Assembly (NCBI RefSeq): GCF_009870125.1
Contig: NC_046681.1
Coordinates: 29,968,001-30,032,000 of the forward strand
Reading direction: 5' to 3'
Source of the DNA: Drosophila pseudoobscura
Taxonomy: Eukaryota > Arthropoda > Insecta > Diptera > Drosophilidae
Length of the DNA stretch: 64,000 bases
Position numbers and translations under genes: made by a program. Numbering within the stretch: position 1 is the first letter of the stretch; each line of letters starts with the position of its first letter. Of the stretch, positions 1 to 13,300 are shown one piece after another. The notes under the pieces are model-generated. The model was not told the DNA's origin, ran no database searches, and saw only the letters and a program-made list of their open reading frames with translations.

Positions 1-771
1 ACCGGTGCCGTTGAGCTTTGGGACTGCTCGAAGGTGAAGCGGCTGCGTGTGATGGACGGTCACAGTGCTCGCGTTGGTTCCTTGGCCTGGAATTCCTTCC
101 TGGTTTCATCTGGCAGTCGCGATGGAACCATTATCCATCATGATGTGCGCTCGAGGGAACACAAAATCTCCTCCTTAGCCGGCCATTCGCAAGAGGTATG
201 CGGTCTGAAATGGTCAACCGATTTTAAGTACTTGGCCAGCGGCGGCAACGATAACCTGGTGAACGTCTGGTCCCTGGCCGGCAGCGGAGTGGGCACGGCC
301 AGCGAGGCCCTCCACAAGTTCAATGAGCATCAGGCGGCCGTGCGTGCCTTGGCCTGGTGCCCCTGGCAGCCCAGTACCCTGGCCTCCGGTGGCGGCACTG
401 CTGATCGCTGCATTAAGTTCTGGAACGTTAACAATGGCTCGCTGATCAAGTCGGTCGATTCCAAGTCACAAGTCTGCTCCCTGCTCTTCTCCCGACACTA
501 CAAGGAGCTCATCTCGGCCCATGGCTTTGCCAATAATCAATTGACTATCTGGAAGTATCCCACAATGGTGAAGCAGGCTGATTTGACGGGACACACGTCG
601 CGTGTCCTGCAAATGGCCATGTCCCCAGATGGCAGCACTGTGATCAGTGCCGGTGCTGATGAGACATTGCGTTTGTGGAACTGCTTTGCCCCAGATCCAC
701 TGGCAGCCAAGAAGTCGGCCAGCGTCAACAGCAAGGCCAAGCAAAGCGTGTTCCGACAAAGCATTCGCTAG
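1..771 (+). CDS. fzy: Fizzy / Cdc20, C-terminal part (5' cut by window edge)
   Basis: This is the last exon of the APC/C co-activator Cdc20 (Fizzy). Cdc20 recruits mitotic substrates such as cyclins and securin to the anaphase-promoting complex and is the target of the spindle checkpoint. The frame is open from base 1 (TGAVELWDCSKVKRLRV) to the stop at 769-771, giving 256 residues of a protein that is normally about 520. WD40 blades are visible as repeated GH...W/LWD patterns: DGHSARVGSLAW, SGSRDGTIIHHDVR, AGHSQEVCGLKW, SGGNDNLVNVWS, RALAWCPWQPSTLASGGGTADRCIKFWN, GHTSRVLQMAMSPDGSTV and DETLRLWN. The protein ends in QSIR; a terminal Ile-Arg tail is the known APC/C-docking motif of Cdc20/Cdh1. 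The N-terminal C-box, KEN/MIM and early blades lie upstream of the window. The gene is convergent with cactus, with 560 bp between stop codons. Identification is secure from near-identity to the fly protein as I know it. Confidence 0.97.
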   Translation, partial: TGAVELWDCSKVKRLRVMDGHSARVGSLAWNSFLVSSGSRDGTIIHHDVRSREHKISSLAGHSQEVCGLKWSTDFKYLASGGNDNLVNVWSLAGSGVGTASEALHKFNEHQAAVRALAWCPWQPSTLASGGGTADRCIKFWNVNNGSLIKSVDSKSQVCSLLFSRHYKELISAHGFANNQLTIWKYPTMVKQADLTGHTSRVLQMAMSPDGSTVISAGADETLRLWNCFAPDPLAAKKSASVNSKAKQSVFRQSIR

Positions 772-1331
772 AACTGCACACTATTTAGCCTTAATCAGAA
801 ACGTAATAACATTGTAGACTGTGTGTTTGTGCCGTTGACATAAGATATTTCCTTTTGCGTTTTAAGTTTAGCGTTATTTGCCATCCTATGTTCATGGACT
901 AGTAAATTATATATTAAATTGAATGCTTTACTTTATTTCCTGTTTGCGGTTTGTACCAAGGTAACGATATATGTAGTTACTAGATGGAGGAGTTTGTCTA
1001 ATACTTTATTAAATCTAAGTTTAAATATGTATAAATAAAATGCCTGACATTCTGCATCCTTGTATGCTTTATTTTCATTTTAAGTACTATTATGTGTGTG
1101 CTTTACATTCATTCCTTCGGTTGGGGGGCATGGGAGAACGTGTGTCAAAGATTATTGCATACATTTTACTTAATTTTGCAGTGGCAGGGGCAGGGGCAGG
1201 CAGGAACAGCAATTGAACCAGTTTGTTAAGTTTTGGAATTCGGGTTTTGTTTTTTGCGTTAATCGTATATGTGTATGTATGTATATTTTTAGGCTAAGTT
1301 ATGGGGTGGTATGTACAAGTGGTTGGGGCAC
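772..1331. terminator. Shared 3' region of fizzy (+) and cactus (-)
   Basis: This spacer holds the 3' ends of two convergent genes. For fizzy there is ATTAAA at 913-918 and AATAAA at 1034-1039. For cactus, read on the minus strand, AATAAA lies at 1068-1073, with further copies at 1003-1008 and 932-937. The opposing signals at 1034 and 1068 are only about 34 bp apart, so the two transcripts probably end within or past each other and overlap as sense-antisense 3' UTRs. A G-rich stretch (GGCAGGGGCAGGGGCAGG) lies near 1183-1200. Confidence 0.6.
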
Positions 1332-4300
1332 TCAGGCAACTGTCATGGGATTGCCGCCGTTGTAGCTGACAAAGTAGCGCGGATCACCAAAACGATCGTA
1401 CATCTGCAAGTACACAAAAACGGGGTATAAACAATATAAGGATTGTTAAATTACATATTTCAGTTGAAAATATATATTTTTTGGGAAGACTATGTTATGT
1501 TAACCAAATAAAAAACAAGCAATTTTAACCAATAAAAGCAGCAAACAACAAACAATTTAACAACAAGAAACTAAATTATTAGGAGTAAACATACATTACA
1601 TTACATACCTTTTCCCCTTTCATCATCTTCATAATTTAAAAAAAAAGTGAATATTTGTTGTTTTTTTTTGTTTTTTGTTTTTAAGAGTAAAATATTTATT
1701 TTTTTCAGTCAGAACATGAAAACATCAATTAGATTTAGCTAACTTAGGGTATAGTAGAATTTATGGTTCCATAAAGAGTTAGATCTAGGCGCTACACACA
1801 CACACACACACTCACATACAACAATTACAAACACACTGACATGCGCACACAGAGGCATACGAGAATACATAGTAGCAGATGTAGTAGGTGGATGGATAGA
1901 TAGATAGAGAGAGAGTTATAGCAACGAGCATCAAGAGTTTACATAGAACGACAGCTTATCAGAATAACCGCATGGTTGTGCCACGCAAAAGGGTTACGGA
2001 CATCAGCATATATCAGTATAAGTTATTGCAGTGTTTGTTCGTTACTTTGTTGGTTGGATCGTTATCTTATATACTTTGCAGGGTTTTTCTCTTCTTTCAA
2101 TGGGCTCTACTAAAACATAGATCCCCTATCTAGATCGATGCTGCTTCTCTATTGATTGCTTTTTGTTTTGTTTTCTTTTTTGGTTAACAATACATAAATG
2201 TGACAACAGTTTTTACAGTTTCTAAACGGATTATTTCAACTGAATACCAGTTCAGCTTAAAGGATTTTCACTTCCTTATGTTTGTTTTCATATAATCTTT
2301 TTGAACATTTTGGAAGCTGGTGGTGGTCCATTTTTCTTTCTTATCTTCTAGTTTATTTTGATTTTTCTGTGAATTTATGCTGTCACGCTCACCTTCGTAT
2401 CGTCTAGATCTTCAATATCGCTACTATCGTAATCACTATCGGGCGGCGTTACGGTCTCGGCGCCGCGTTTCTCGAGTATATTCTGCATTCGGGATTTGTT
2501 CATGATGCACGCGAACTGGTAGGCCGTCAGGCCGGAGAAGGTGGCCGTCTCCAGATTGAGTTTCTCGCACTCGTCGAGCAGGAAATTGGCCAAATCCTCG
2601 TTGCAGCCCTCAATGGCAATGTGTAGAGGTGTGCGTCCCGATTTACCCTCCTATCAAATGATCCGAAAATATTAGAATTAGGCGAAATATTCTTTGTTAA
2701 CAGAGAGTATATATATGGACTTACCCTAGCGTTGATATCCGCTCCATGTGATACCAAAATGCGTAAAATGTCAATGTGACCTGCTTCGGCAGCCAAATGT
2801 ACGCAACGTTCGCCTAAAATACAAAAAAAAGATATACACTTTGATTACAAATATTGTTACATTTAAACAAGAGTTAGCTTTTAATTTAGTTTATTAATTT
2901 TTTTAAAATAATTTGTATATTTCGTACAATTGGTGTGTCGCACCACTGTGCCCTGACAAAAGCTTTATTTATGAATGAAATGCGATCGATCTCTTGCACT
3001 CTCAAAGCTTTTGAGCCACCAAAAGCTCCCACTCTCCGAACGAACCGCTTTCAGTTGTAAAACAAGTAGCGTTTTATAATACGACTACAAAAAAAAGCTT
3101 CGATTACGACAATGACCACTGGACGGAAGGGGTTTCCATGTGGGCTGGAGGGTAGGGTGCCAGCCAAGTGGAGGCTTTTGCCATATAAGACAATATGACA
3201 ACGCGCGTTGACTTCGCATGTCTCTTACTGTGTGTGTGTGTGTGTGTGTGTGTTCATGTGTGATTGCCTGACGAGTGTTGAGTGCATGGGTGTGTGCGTT
3301 GAAAAACCCAAGAAATTCCCACAATAAAACAGCAGCAATAACACACACAATCACACACAGCAGACAGAGCACAACAACAATAACAATATCAACAACAAAA
3401 CCCAGCAGTGTTGGCTTTAAAGTTAACAAACCAACAAAAAAAACCTATACAAAGTTGGATTTTTTGGATTTCTGCTTCAGCAACAAGTTTGCTCAAGTTC
3501 AAATTGGTTTGAACACACTAGATACGAGATACGAGTATCTGATACACATACTAATATATAAATTGCTGAATTTGCAAATAATTTAATTGACATTTAAACT
3601 TAAAATAGATTCCGAATATCAGTCTTTTATAAGTATACGAGTAAAAGATAGAAGAATAATAATAAAAAGTTGGCAAAGAACAGAAGGATACTCATGTAGA
3701 AAATACTTTATTTGGTGAACTTTTAACATTATGAAAAGACACTTTCAGAGACTGTAGCCTTTGCTGCGGCAAGGACCGCGGCTCTACTTTATGACCGGTG
3801 TGAAGTCACTATATATGTACATACAATGTATGTATGATTTATGTATTTATGCAATATTATTTATATGTCGTTTAGTATCGCTGGGGACAAATTGATTTTT
3901 TTCAAGAAAAATTTCATCAAAAATTATGTGTTGGATTTGATCTGTTTTTATTTTTTTTTTAATTCCTTTTTTACATGTTTTTTTTCTATTCTCCGGCAGT
4001 TCTTAAAGATAATTAACAAAAAAAAAAAAACTTTATACCTTGCATTGCTACTATATAAACCTAGAAATACGCCTTTCTTTCGTCTGATCAGCAGTTGCTG
4101 TCTTCCCCGCAACTCGAATCAGAGTCTCATTCTTAAATTGAGCCGTTAACTGCTCGGTATCGCTGTGGTCCGTCTCTCGTCTCGCATACAGATTATTGTA
4201 GTAAAAAAAACGTTGAAAATAAAGGCGGATTGTTTAGTTTTTTGTTTGTATTCCATGCCTGGGCTTTTGCTTGATTTTATGGCTTTATGATTAGTTGACG

Positions 4301-7300
4301 TAGTCTTTTGGCTTTGCCTGGTTTTGCTGCTTTTATTTTTTGCGGCTGGCTACACGTGCTGTTGATTGACTTTCACACACAAACAGCAGTCGGCCGGTCG
4401 GACCCCCTATTTGCATAATACCCCTTCCCCCTGCCAACACTTGTAGGAGGAAGATCGGAGATTTCCGCAAAGAATTTGTTTTTGCTTGAGAACACAGTCA
4501 CAGTCTCTAAACTTTGACTGTGACTACGATTAGTATTTAGGGAAATGCAGTAATAGTCAAAGTTGCAAATTTATGAGTCAGTCGAATCCTAGAAGCGATA
4601 GCGACAGGGTCTAGTCATGAACTTGAGTCATCAAATCAGGAGGTTATCAGAAAGAAAGATTAAAAGAAATAGATCATAGCATATACCAAAGCCAGACCAG
4701 TACCTTTTTAGGTTTCCAGTACCGTTTTTTCTCTCTCGACTGGAGAAAGAGGTAAAGAAAGCGGCAGCGGCGGCTCAAGAAACTCAAAACTCTACAGTCC
4801 AGTTTTTTCTTTCTTTTTTATTTGTTGGTTTTGTTTTATTTCGGACTCGTCGACTACGATGATGGGGAGGTTTACAAAAGCAACAATTGTGTCACAAGCT
4901 TTAAAAATAAACGATGACAACATGAAGTTTTTGTGTGTGTGTGTCTGTGTGTGTGCTGTTCCAAAGCTCGACTAACTAAAAGGAGAAGCAGCTAAGACTA
5001 GCCGATTGAGATACAGAGAGATGAGGCGACCAGGCGGCTGTAAAAGACAGAGCTCAGTCCTCAATTCAATTGTTGTTGCAAAGCTGCTCGGATCTCGGAT
5101 TTCGGATCCGAGCAACGTGCCAATCGTTAGCATACGATTAAAGATGGGTAGTAGGCAACCAACCTACAGATATAGCAACTTGGAGGTATATATGGTAGTT
5201 ATTAATAGACACACAAACAGCCACATGTATACATACATGCAGATATGTATGTACATATGTATATAAAACATGAAATATGAAACACAAAAGTTTGTTTCAA
5301 ACTTTGTTTTGGGAATTCCCCCGCAACCGCCGCTTTGGCTGCGTCACAAAAATCACCATAAAAAATTTTTAATCCGTTCCATGATTTTTTCATTATTTTG
5401 GGAGGGGAACCTGCCAACAAGTCTGTGAGATATTGGGCACCGAAAAACCTGACATCAGCTAATACAATGCTAATCGAATTGGTGAGGTGAGGTGAGCGTT
5501 TGCGGAGCGTTTAGTAACCGTTATGAAACCGTATTGAGAACTGCGCAGAAAACCCCATGGGAAATTCTATTTGTCGAGCACTCGAACACAAAATGCCACT
5601 GCACCCCCACTTCATGTCACTACCAGGCCAGTACTTAATGCCTATTTACACAGGCGTTGGCGTCCGGCGACCGGCGACCTTATGTTAACTGTTATATTGT
5701 GAGAAAAACCCAAAAACGGCGCAGTTAAAAGTACTCCATAAGTCAGCCAAAAAGTCGCCGCAAAGTTCATAAATTTATTGACAGCCCGCAAATATTAAAC
5801 ACGATGTTGATGTTGCTGGCAGGCAGGCTGTTGTTGTCTTTCGTTTAAATTTAATTAATTGTGCTTATTGTTGAAGCAGGCATATCTCTGAGATGGGATC
5901 TGTTTTTTGTTTTTTGTTTTTTTTTTTTTTGTTTTGTCTCGTTGCTACAACGGGTTTTGTTGTAGCAGTAGTAGTAGAACCCTCCACTCCACTGCACTCC
6001 ACTCTGCTCCGCACGAATGTATTTGTCCTTCAGGGCAAGTGTGGGATATCATGGCGGTTCATTGATTCATAATTATACATTTATGGAATTCAATTTATTC
6101 CTAATAAAAGATTATTCAAACATTTATTGGAATGTTCGCTTTTGTTCGCTTTTGTTTCGGCGACGCAATTAGATGTTGGAATTCCCATGATCGAAACGGC
6201 CATCGGCCAGTCCTGTCAGTCAGTCCGGTGACAATCCTGGTGGGATCGATAAGCTTAATATCCAGTCATTATTACTATTTGTATTATTTTTGTATTCCTA
6301 ATAAAAGATTATTCAATCCCCTGGCAGGATGTGGTATCGACAAGTATCGATAAGCCTGGTATTCATTGGTGCTCTGGGAATTCCTCAAACGTTTGATTAG
6401 AAATTGTAAAGTGGAGTAAACATTTTAGCAGCTGGGTTTTGAGTTTTCCCCCAAACGCGTGCCAAAGAAGGAAGGTACCAGGCCATTAGGGGAATTACCT
6501 GGCGGCCACCACAAAAACCCACAACAAATATACGAAAAAGTCAGCTGTCCAAACAAGACACACAAAAGCATACAAAATGAACAGAAAAAAAGAAAAGATA
6601 GGAGAGGGTAAAAGACAATATCAAATTAGTAGTTTATTTACGAAAAGACTTCTGGGCGCCATTTGCCATTTGCCAATTTTTGTGTCGAAGTCGAACTTTC
6701 CCAACGTGAAAATTAACTGAATTGCAAGTGAAAAACCCCAGACCCAGACGACCGCCAAATGAAGCGAATCAACTCAAATAACAACGGCAACGGCAGCGGC
6801 AACGACAACGGCAACGACAACAACGACTATAACAAATGACAAAAAACGCGCACAATTTAGCACAATTAAAGCTACGGATTTTCCATTCCATGACGTTACT
6901 CTCCAACGACGACAACGACTGACTGACTGACTTGGCAATGAAAGTGTTTGGAAAGGCACTCAAGACTCAACTCAAGACTGAAGATCGGGAGTCGGCGATC
7001 CAAAGCCAGTTCCAGCCACCAGTCACCAGTCACCGGGTGGGTTATGTCAGCGATCCGCCACCGCCACCGTTGTTGACTTTCTTTTGAGCTACATTTTGTA
7101 TGGATCCGACCCGATCCGATCCGATCCGATTCGAATGCGGAATGCAAATACTTGGGGATCGTCAGCCACGTGTGGCAGGCAAAACGAAAGAAAAGAAAAC
7201 ACACACAAAACCCAGGTATAATAAAGCCGCAAATGGGGGGAATTTTGGGGAAAATCCCACCTGAGCAACGGAGCCGCCATAGGTTTCCCATACAAGAGGT

Positions 7301-10300
7301 CACCCGTGCTACGCCATCCATGTCGGAGTGCGGCAGCAGTAGAAAGGGAGATCAGATCAACGTATAAGGGGTCTTCCATCAGGTAGTAGTGGTATCATTC
7401 ATAGTGCTTTCAATATTGCAATACTTAAACTTCCGTTGTTTTTGTTTTTTGTTGTTGAGCTCATGTTTTCAGCGGGGGAAAAAACGTACATTTTACTCAT
7501 TGGATATGAACTACGAGTATTCATTGAAGATAAACGAGTATAAATAATGGCAAAAACCAGAGGGGGAGAGAAACATTTCCGATGTTTTTTATGAGATTTA
7601 ACCTTGTCCAGCATAGATCTTAATTCTCATAAGAGAGCGCCCATAGGGGTCACCAAACTGAACAGACAGTTTCTTCAATGAGTTAAGCGGATAAGACGGA
7701 AATGATACGATCAAACCGATTCATCAATCTGATCTACCCACGGAAATACGATCATTTTACACGTTTGCAGCCAGCAGCCACAGCCACTGCCACAGCCAGC
7801 AGCTGCACAACAAAGCGGGAGAGGCCAGGCGCTGTCTCTGACTAATTTGTTATTCATTAATGTAATAGATAGATGCCATAGATAGAATGTCATGGAATCA
7901 AAAGTAAGTAAATAATACTCCGACACCCCGACACAAAACAGGTTCTATAGATAGGATCGGGTAAGGCGCTATAGGTATCTACATATGTATGTACATATAT
8001 GTATGTATATCGAACTATCTTTCTCTTTGTTTCTCATGCGTTCCTGTTTCTGTTATAAGGTCCAGTCAGTCCCCCACAATCGACGATAATTAAGCTCCGA
8101 TGTGGCAGTTATTAGTTTCAATCCATCATTAGGTGACTTCTTGAAAGGCATTTCCATTGTTCTGGCTACGTCAAAGGTTTATAGGATTATTGGTTTTCCA
8201 CGACTTCCGTCAAGTCATGCCCTGATAGCGAATTCCTAACTGTCGTTCGTCGTTCAACGGTTCCACGGTTCAAAGAACAAACGACCGGATCGAGCTTTTC
8301 GAATATCGATCACTTAATTCCACACACATACGGTATGGTATGGGGCGGCCCAAGATCATCGTAAATAAGGAATATTGAAATGGTAAAACCATTTGGCTGA
8401 TAGCTAGTTATCTTCTTTTTTAATGGTAACAGGTACTGGCAATGGCAATGGGAATCGGAATCGGGGCGTCGTACTCGTATAATCGCATAATAAACGACCA
8501 CCATGGGGTTTTCCTGGCCGTCGGCTCTGATAACGGTACGACTGATTTCCCAGTTACCAAATGTCTGCTGACGATCGAACATCGGCTGGAATACACAGCT
8601 GGACGGTCGGACATATCTCGTTTGCTTTGGCGTTGGCTCTGGACAGCCGCCTTATCAATCGATTGCCGGGGGAAGTACGGAATTCAAGTGCCCAGCAACA
8701 GATTTGTGATTCGAACTTTCATTTCTCTGAATGAATCGATATATGCATTTCACTTTTATCTGTATATTAACAAAAATCCTACGAATCAGCCTTTAGGCTC
8801 TCTCGAGAGATAACTGAAGCGTCGAACACATAAATTGGAATTGGCATTGTTCCCAATGCAACATGCCACACATGCGGCGCAAATGCTGCTTATTTCTTGG
8901 GGGGGGAGGGGGGATTCCTTGAGGTTCTGAAATTCCCTGCAACGCTAGATATGCAATAAAGCATAGGACGAAGAGGTAATTTCCCTTGGGAAAATTATAC
9001 TGCATGCAAGCATTTGTGGGAATACAAAAAAAAGATACAGTACATATGTACTGCCCAGTAGCGTATTCTGGAAATTCATCCATCGATCCGGGGATTCAGT
9101 CGCTTCTTTACGTACAGATAAGCATACACTAGTATAGTACTTGGAAACGTCACAATTACCATCCAGATAATAAAACATATACATGTATGTGTATAGAACG
9201 AGCATGTGGGCTCCTCTTCTCTCTTCCTTTTTTTCGATAACGAATTCACACAATCAATCGATTACCCAAAATGGGGAAATTCTGCGATGGGACCCTCCAT
9301 TCCATTGTCTGAAAGAGGGGAGGCCTCGCAGCAGAAGGATTTCTGCTCTCCAACTATTAATAGATACATGTCCTACGGGGGACTCCGATTGCGTGAGGTT
9401 ATTTATAATCGAAATCCATTTTCATTTCCATTTCCCATTTTCCCGTTGCGTGCGTGCGTGCCTGCGTGCATGCGAGTGCGAAGCGGTAATGAAGGGGCCC
9501 CCAAAATGGATTATAATCCCCGTAATTACAAAAATACTTGGGATTTCCCCACAAGAAAATCAGCACAAATATTTGAGCTTGAGGTTGCGGTTGAGGCTAG
9601 GAGAGTTCAAATGGTCTTCATTGATAACGAACCTTTCCCAATTTCCTCCACCAAGCGGATTTTTTCTAATCGATCGAAAATTCTTTTATTTGCTTAGGCT
9701 TTGTTTTTTTGTGTGATTCTTTTTAGGTCTCTATGGTGCCGTATTTGGCCATGAGCCAACCGGCCAACTCAACAAATGTTTCGCACTATTTTTAACATCA
9801 GTTTCTACATTTAAATGGAAAGGAATTTAGCAAAAAGCCCTTTAAATGGGGGTATAATATTAAATTAAGTCATTCTATTAATATCAGTGGGAGATTCATG
9901 AAGGTACGCTACGCTTGGGTTTCCAAGAAATAAATACTCTGTCAAAACAAAAAATGTCTGATTTTACGCCTGATGAAGTATCCAGAAATTCATGGAAATT
10001 ACAGGATTATATTTTGACTTGGGGGCACTGGCACTGGAACAAAAAAATTGAACTTCGGTTCTGGTACATTTTGCGTGTGTGAATTCCCTAAAGACTGACG
10101 TCAATTGGCTAGGGAGGGAGGAAGGCTGGAAGGCCGTTCTTTAGTACATATTATTTGAGGAATCTGTTTACAGAACTCTGCCCTGCCCTCTCGCGATTCC
10201 GATATTTCAAATTGCTTTCAAATCAAAAAGTTTTGTGTGCAAGTAGTAGACTGGCGATCGGGAAAACCCAGAAATTTCAAAAGAGAAATACTCAGGCGGC

Positions 10301-13300
10301 AGCGTATGTATGTCTGCTCGTCTCTCTCTCGCCTCGTTTGGTTTTTAATAGTTTTGGTCGGCTGTGTCTGCCTGCTGCCTGCCGTTGGCCGTTGGCTAGC
10401 CAAAATACATTATATTCGGTCCCAGTCTCCGAAATGGTTATACATGTATATAGCATAAATAGGTATACACGTACCTAAGAAGAGCAGCTGTTTCTGGGGG
10501 CCCCCAAAAACCGGTTTCTGCTGCTGCTGCTTAAGGCTGACCGTATAATAATGTTTGTTCACCAAAATGTTTGCCACTCACGAACTCGAACTCAGACTCA
10601 TTTGGCACTCTTTTTGTTTTGTGTGTGTGGTTTGTTGTTGGGTTTTATTTTTGGGCAAGGTTATAGCAAAATCGAAAAACAAAAAACCAAAAATGTATGA
10701 GGGAACACGACTCCCAGCAGGGAAATCGATTAAACAAACGAAAGGTTAAAAGCAAATAACTTTGATATTGCAATATACTCGTGTGTACCCTCTGACACAA
10801 GTTTATTAACCTTTTTTAGTTTTTGTGGTAAGAGAGGGACAAAGACTTTTACTTTTACTCTTCTTGGTTTTGGCCAAAAATAGCCAGATTCGAGTCTAGG
10901 CATTCTCTTTGGCACTTTTCGCTTGTGCAATGAAGAATAAATCTTTGAGCAATCTATAGAATTGTATAAATATCTAACAATGTTTCCAGTGCCATGCAAA
11001 TTTCTGGGACTTTAGCAATGTCTTGTTTCTATAAATACTCATTCTCTCCCCCACACCTCACGCAAATCAATAATTCGATTTCTGTTCCAAATCAAATAAG
11101 GAAACCGAACGAATGCGAAATGTAAATGATGGGCCGCCACGCCTGCCCCGTCCCCGTCCCTGCCCCTGCTGCCAAACGCCTGCAAAATGATTTCCTTGAC
11201 GCAAAATGCATGCGAAATGAAGTCCGGCGGAATCTGGACGAACTTAAAGTAATTCCATAAAAGTACAAAAACCATGTTTGATCTGTACTTAATTGATTCA
11301 ATAAATTGAAGTAAATCAATTTACATTTGAAATAATTTCCAGCAATTTTCTTATTTCTTATATAAGAGAATTTCTTGTTTTTCCTTCCATTTTCCATTTT
11401 CTTGTATAATTTGTTTTAATAGTGAATTTTGCTGACGTCTGAGAACCTGGCAAATGTGTGCTATTCGTTTATTTTCGTTAATCAATAACGCAGGGGGTGA
11501 GAGATGAGAGGGTGGGATGTCTTACCGAAAACCGTGGAAAATGTTCAGGGTGGAGACGAGAGGCCACAATGTATTTTTGGCATCTGTTCAAAGACTATAA
11601 CCAGAGATATATGTACACAAATACACATTCCTTGGTATAGATACATATATTCTATACGAACAGACGACAGACATTGTCTCGCACTGTGGCTAGCCGATGT
11701 CGGGACAGCAAATTACACTATATCTAGGAATATATGTATACCATTTCTTTTGGCACAGATTCATGAAAATTTTCATGAAAATGTGCCTCAAAATAAACCA
11801 TTTACTACGTACTATATGCACATACATATATATCGAAATATAGGGGCACTTACCATCGTAGTTGCGTATCTCCAGATCGGCGGGTAGACGGGCATAGCTG
11901 AGGGAGCTAACAGCCTTGTCGTTCGAACGATGTCCGTACTGGCGATGTGCCTCATGGATCTCCGTGGCACCAAACTTCTCCGTCAAGGCACGAACACATT
12001 GCTTCTCGCCGGCAATGCAGGATAGGTGCAAAGCAGTATTTCCATGACGATCACGAACTGTAGGCTGTGTAGGATATGGTATTATAAGTATTGTATAATA
12101 GATAGATAGATAGATAGATAGATAGTATGCTTAGGCTTTTGTTAGTGATTTAATGGGATAGCTAGAGATTGTTATTTCCTTTTGATTAATCTGTTAATCC
12201 GCAAAAAATGTCAGAAGATTGATATTTACCTCAGCTCCAGCCAGTAGCAGCATCCTCATGATGTTCGGTTGGGCTGTGAGGGCAGCCAAATGCAGTGGGG
12301 TTTGTGCCACATCGTTCTGGATATTGAGCAGGCATGGATGCGGCGCCATGCGTATGAGAGCGGCCACCACATCGACATAACCCGATATGCAAGCCAAATG
12401 CAGAGGTCTGAAACACACAGAGAAGCAAAAACAAACGATCAGTCAGAGTTTATTTACCTGAGGTCTGGTCTGGCCCTCCCTTTTGCTTCCTTCCGCCGTT
12501 TCTTTCTTTGTGGCTTTCATTCGAACACTTGTTGTCTGTCATGTCTCGTGCGTGAGTAAAAACCCAGAAAACCCAAAAGGCAAGGAAAGAAACACTTGCC
12601 CAAAAACCAGTTTTGTTGTTGTTGATGATGATGATACCTGCCCACATACCAGGAAAACCCCCGAATCAGTCACACACATGTGTCAGTGCGCGTCTGAAGT
12701 CGCGTTTCTTCCCAGTCCCAGACCGAGTCCCAGTCTCTCATTGTCTTTAATGTGATTCATGAAACTCTCCCCCACAGTTGGTGGTCAAGTCGTCTCGATG
12801 CGATTTTTCGGGAAATTCTCAACGGAAATACTTACGTGTCGCCGTCGTCATTCTGCTGATAGAACTGCTCCCAGGCGTTGATGATATTGATGCTGCTGTT
12901 GTTCAGATTAGCCGATCCAGAGGCAGATGCTGAGGCTGCTGCATTCGTGGGTTTGTTATCGCTACTAATGGCTTTGCTGCGGCCCGAAATGGAGGTGCTG
13001 GTGCCCAGATTGTTGAGGACCTCGCCACGTCCGGCCAGATTGCTTTGGACTGTCCATTGTGGTATTCCGGCGTCTGTGTTGTGTTTGAGGCGCATTTGTT
13101 CAGTGGCGGCCGGCTGTTGCTTGATGCCAGCCTGGGAGGATGTTGGATTCTGTTGCTCCTGTTCGTCGTTGTCCTCCTCCTCGGTTTCGACCTCGTCAAT
13201 GATGCCCGAATCAAGGACCACGGAAGAGACTTGCTTTTGATCGGGAGCCTGACTGGTTTTCTGCGATGACTCGAAGGCGGGTGCGGTCTTGGGCTTGGAT

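Larger units (their letters stand above)
2814..11853 (-). other. cact: cactus intron 3, 9 kb, interrupting the ankyrin domain
   Basis: This is a large intron of about 9,040 bp between exons 3 and 4; the other introns are 74-989 bp. I see no convincing gene inside it. The open frames are short and follow AT-rich or repeat sequence. It contains a (GT)n tract at 3229-3253, CATA/TATG tetranucleotide stretches (5218-5265, 7980-8011), poly-T tracts, a 24-bp exact direct repeat (6096-6119 and 6293-6316), a DRE-like TATCGATA at 6345-6352, a G-rich run at 8899-8913, a TAGteam-type CAGGTAG at 7380-7386, and four strong Rel/kB sites listed separately. Because the gene is on the minus strand, this intron is a natural place for enhancers of cactus. 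Confidence 0.85.
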
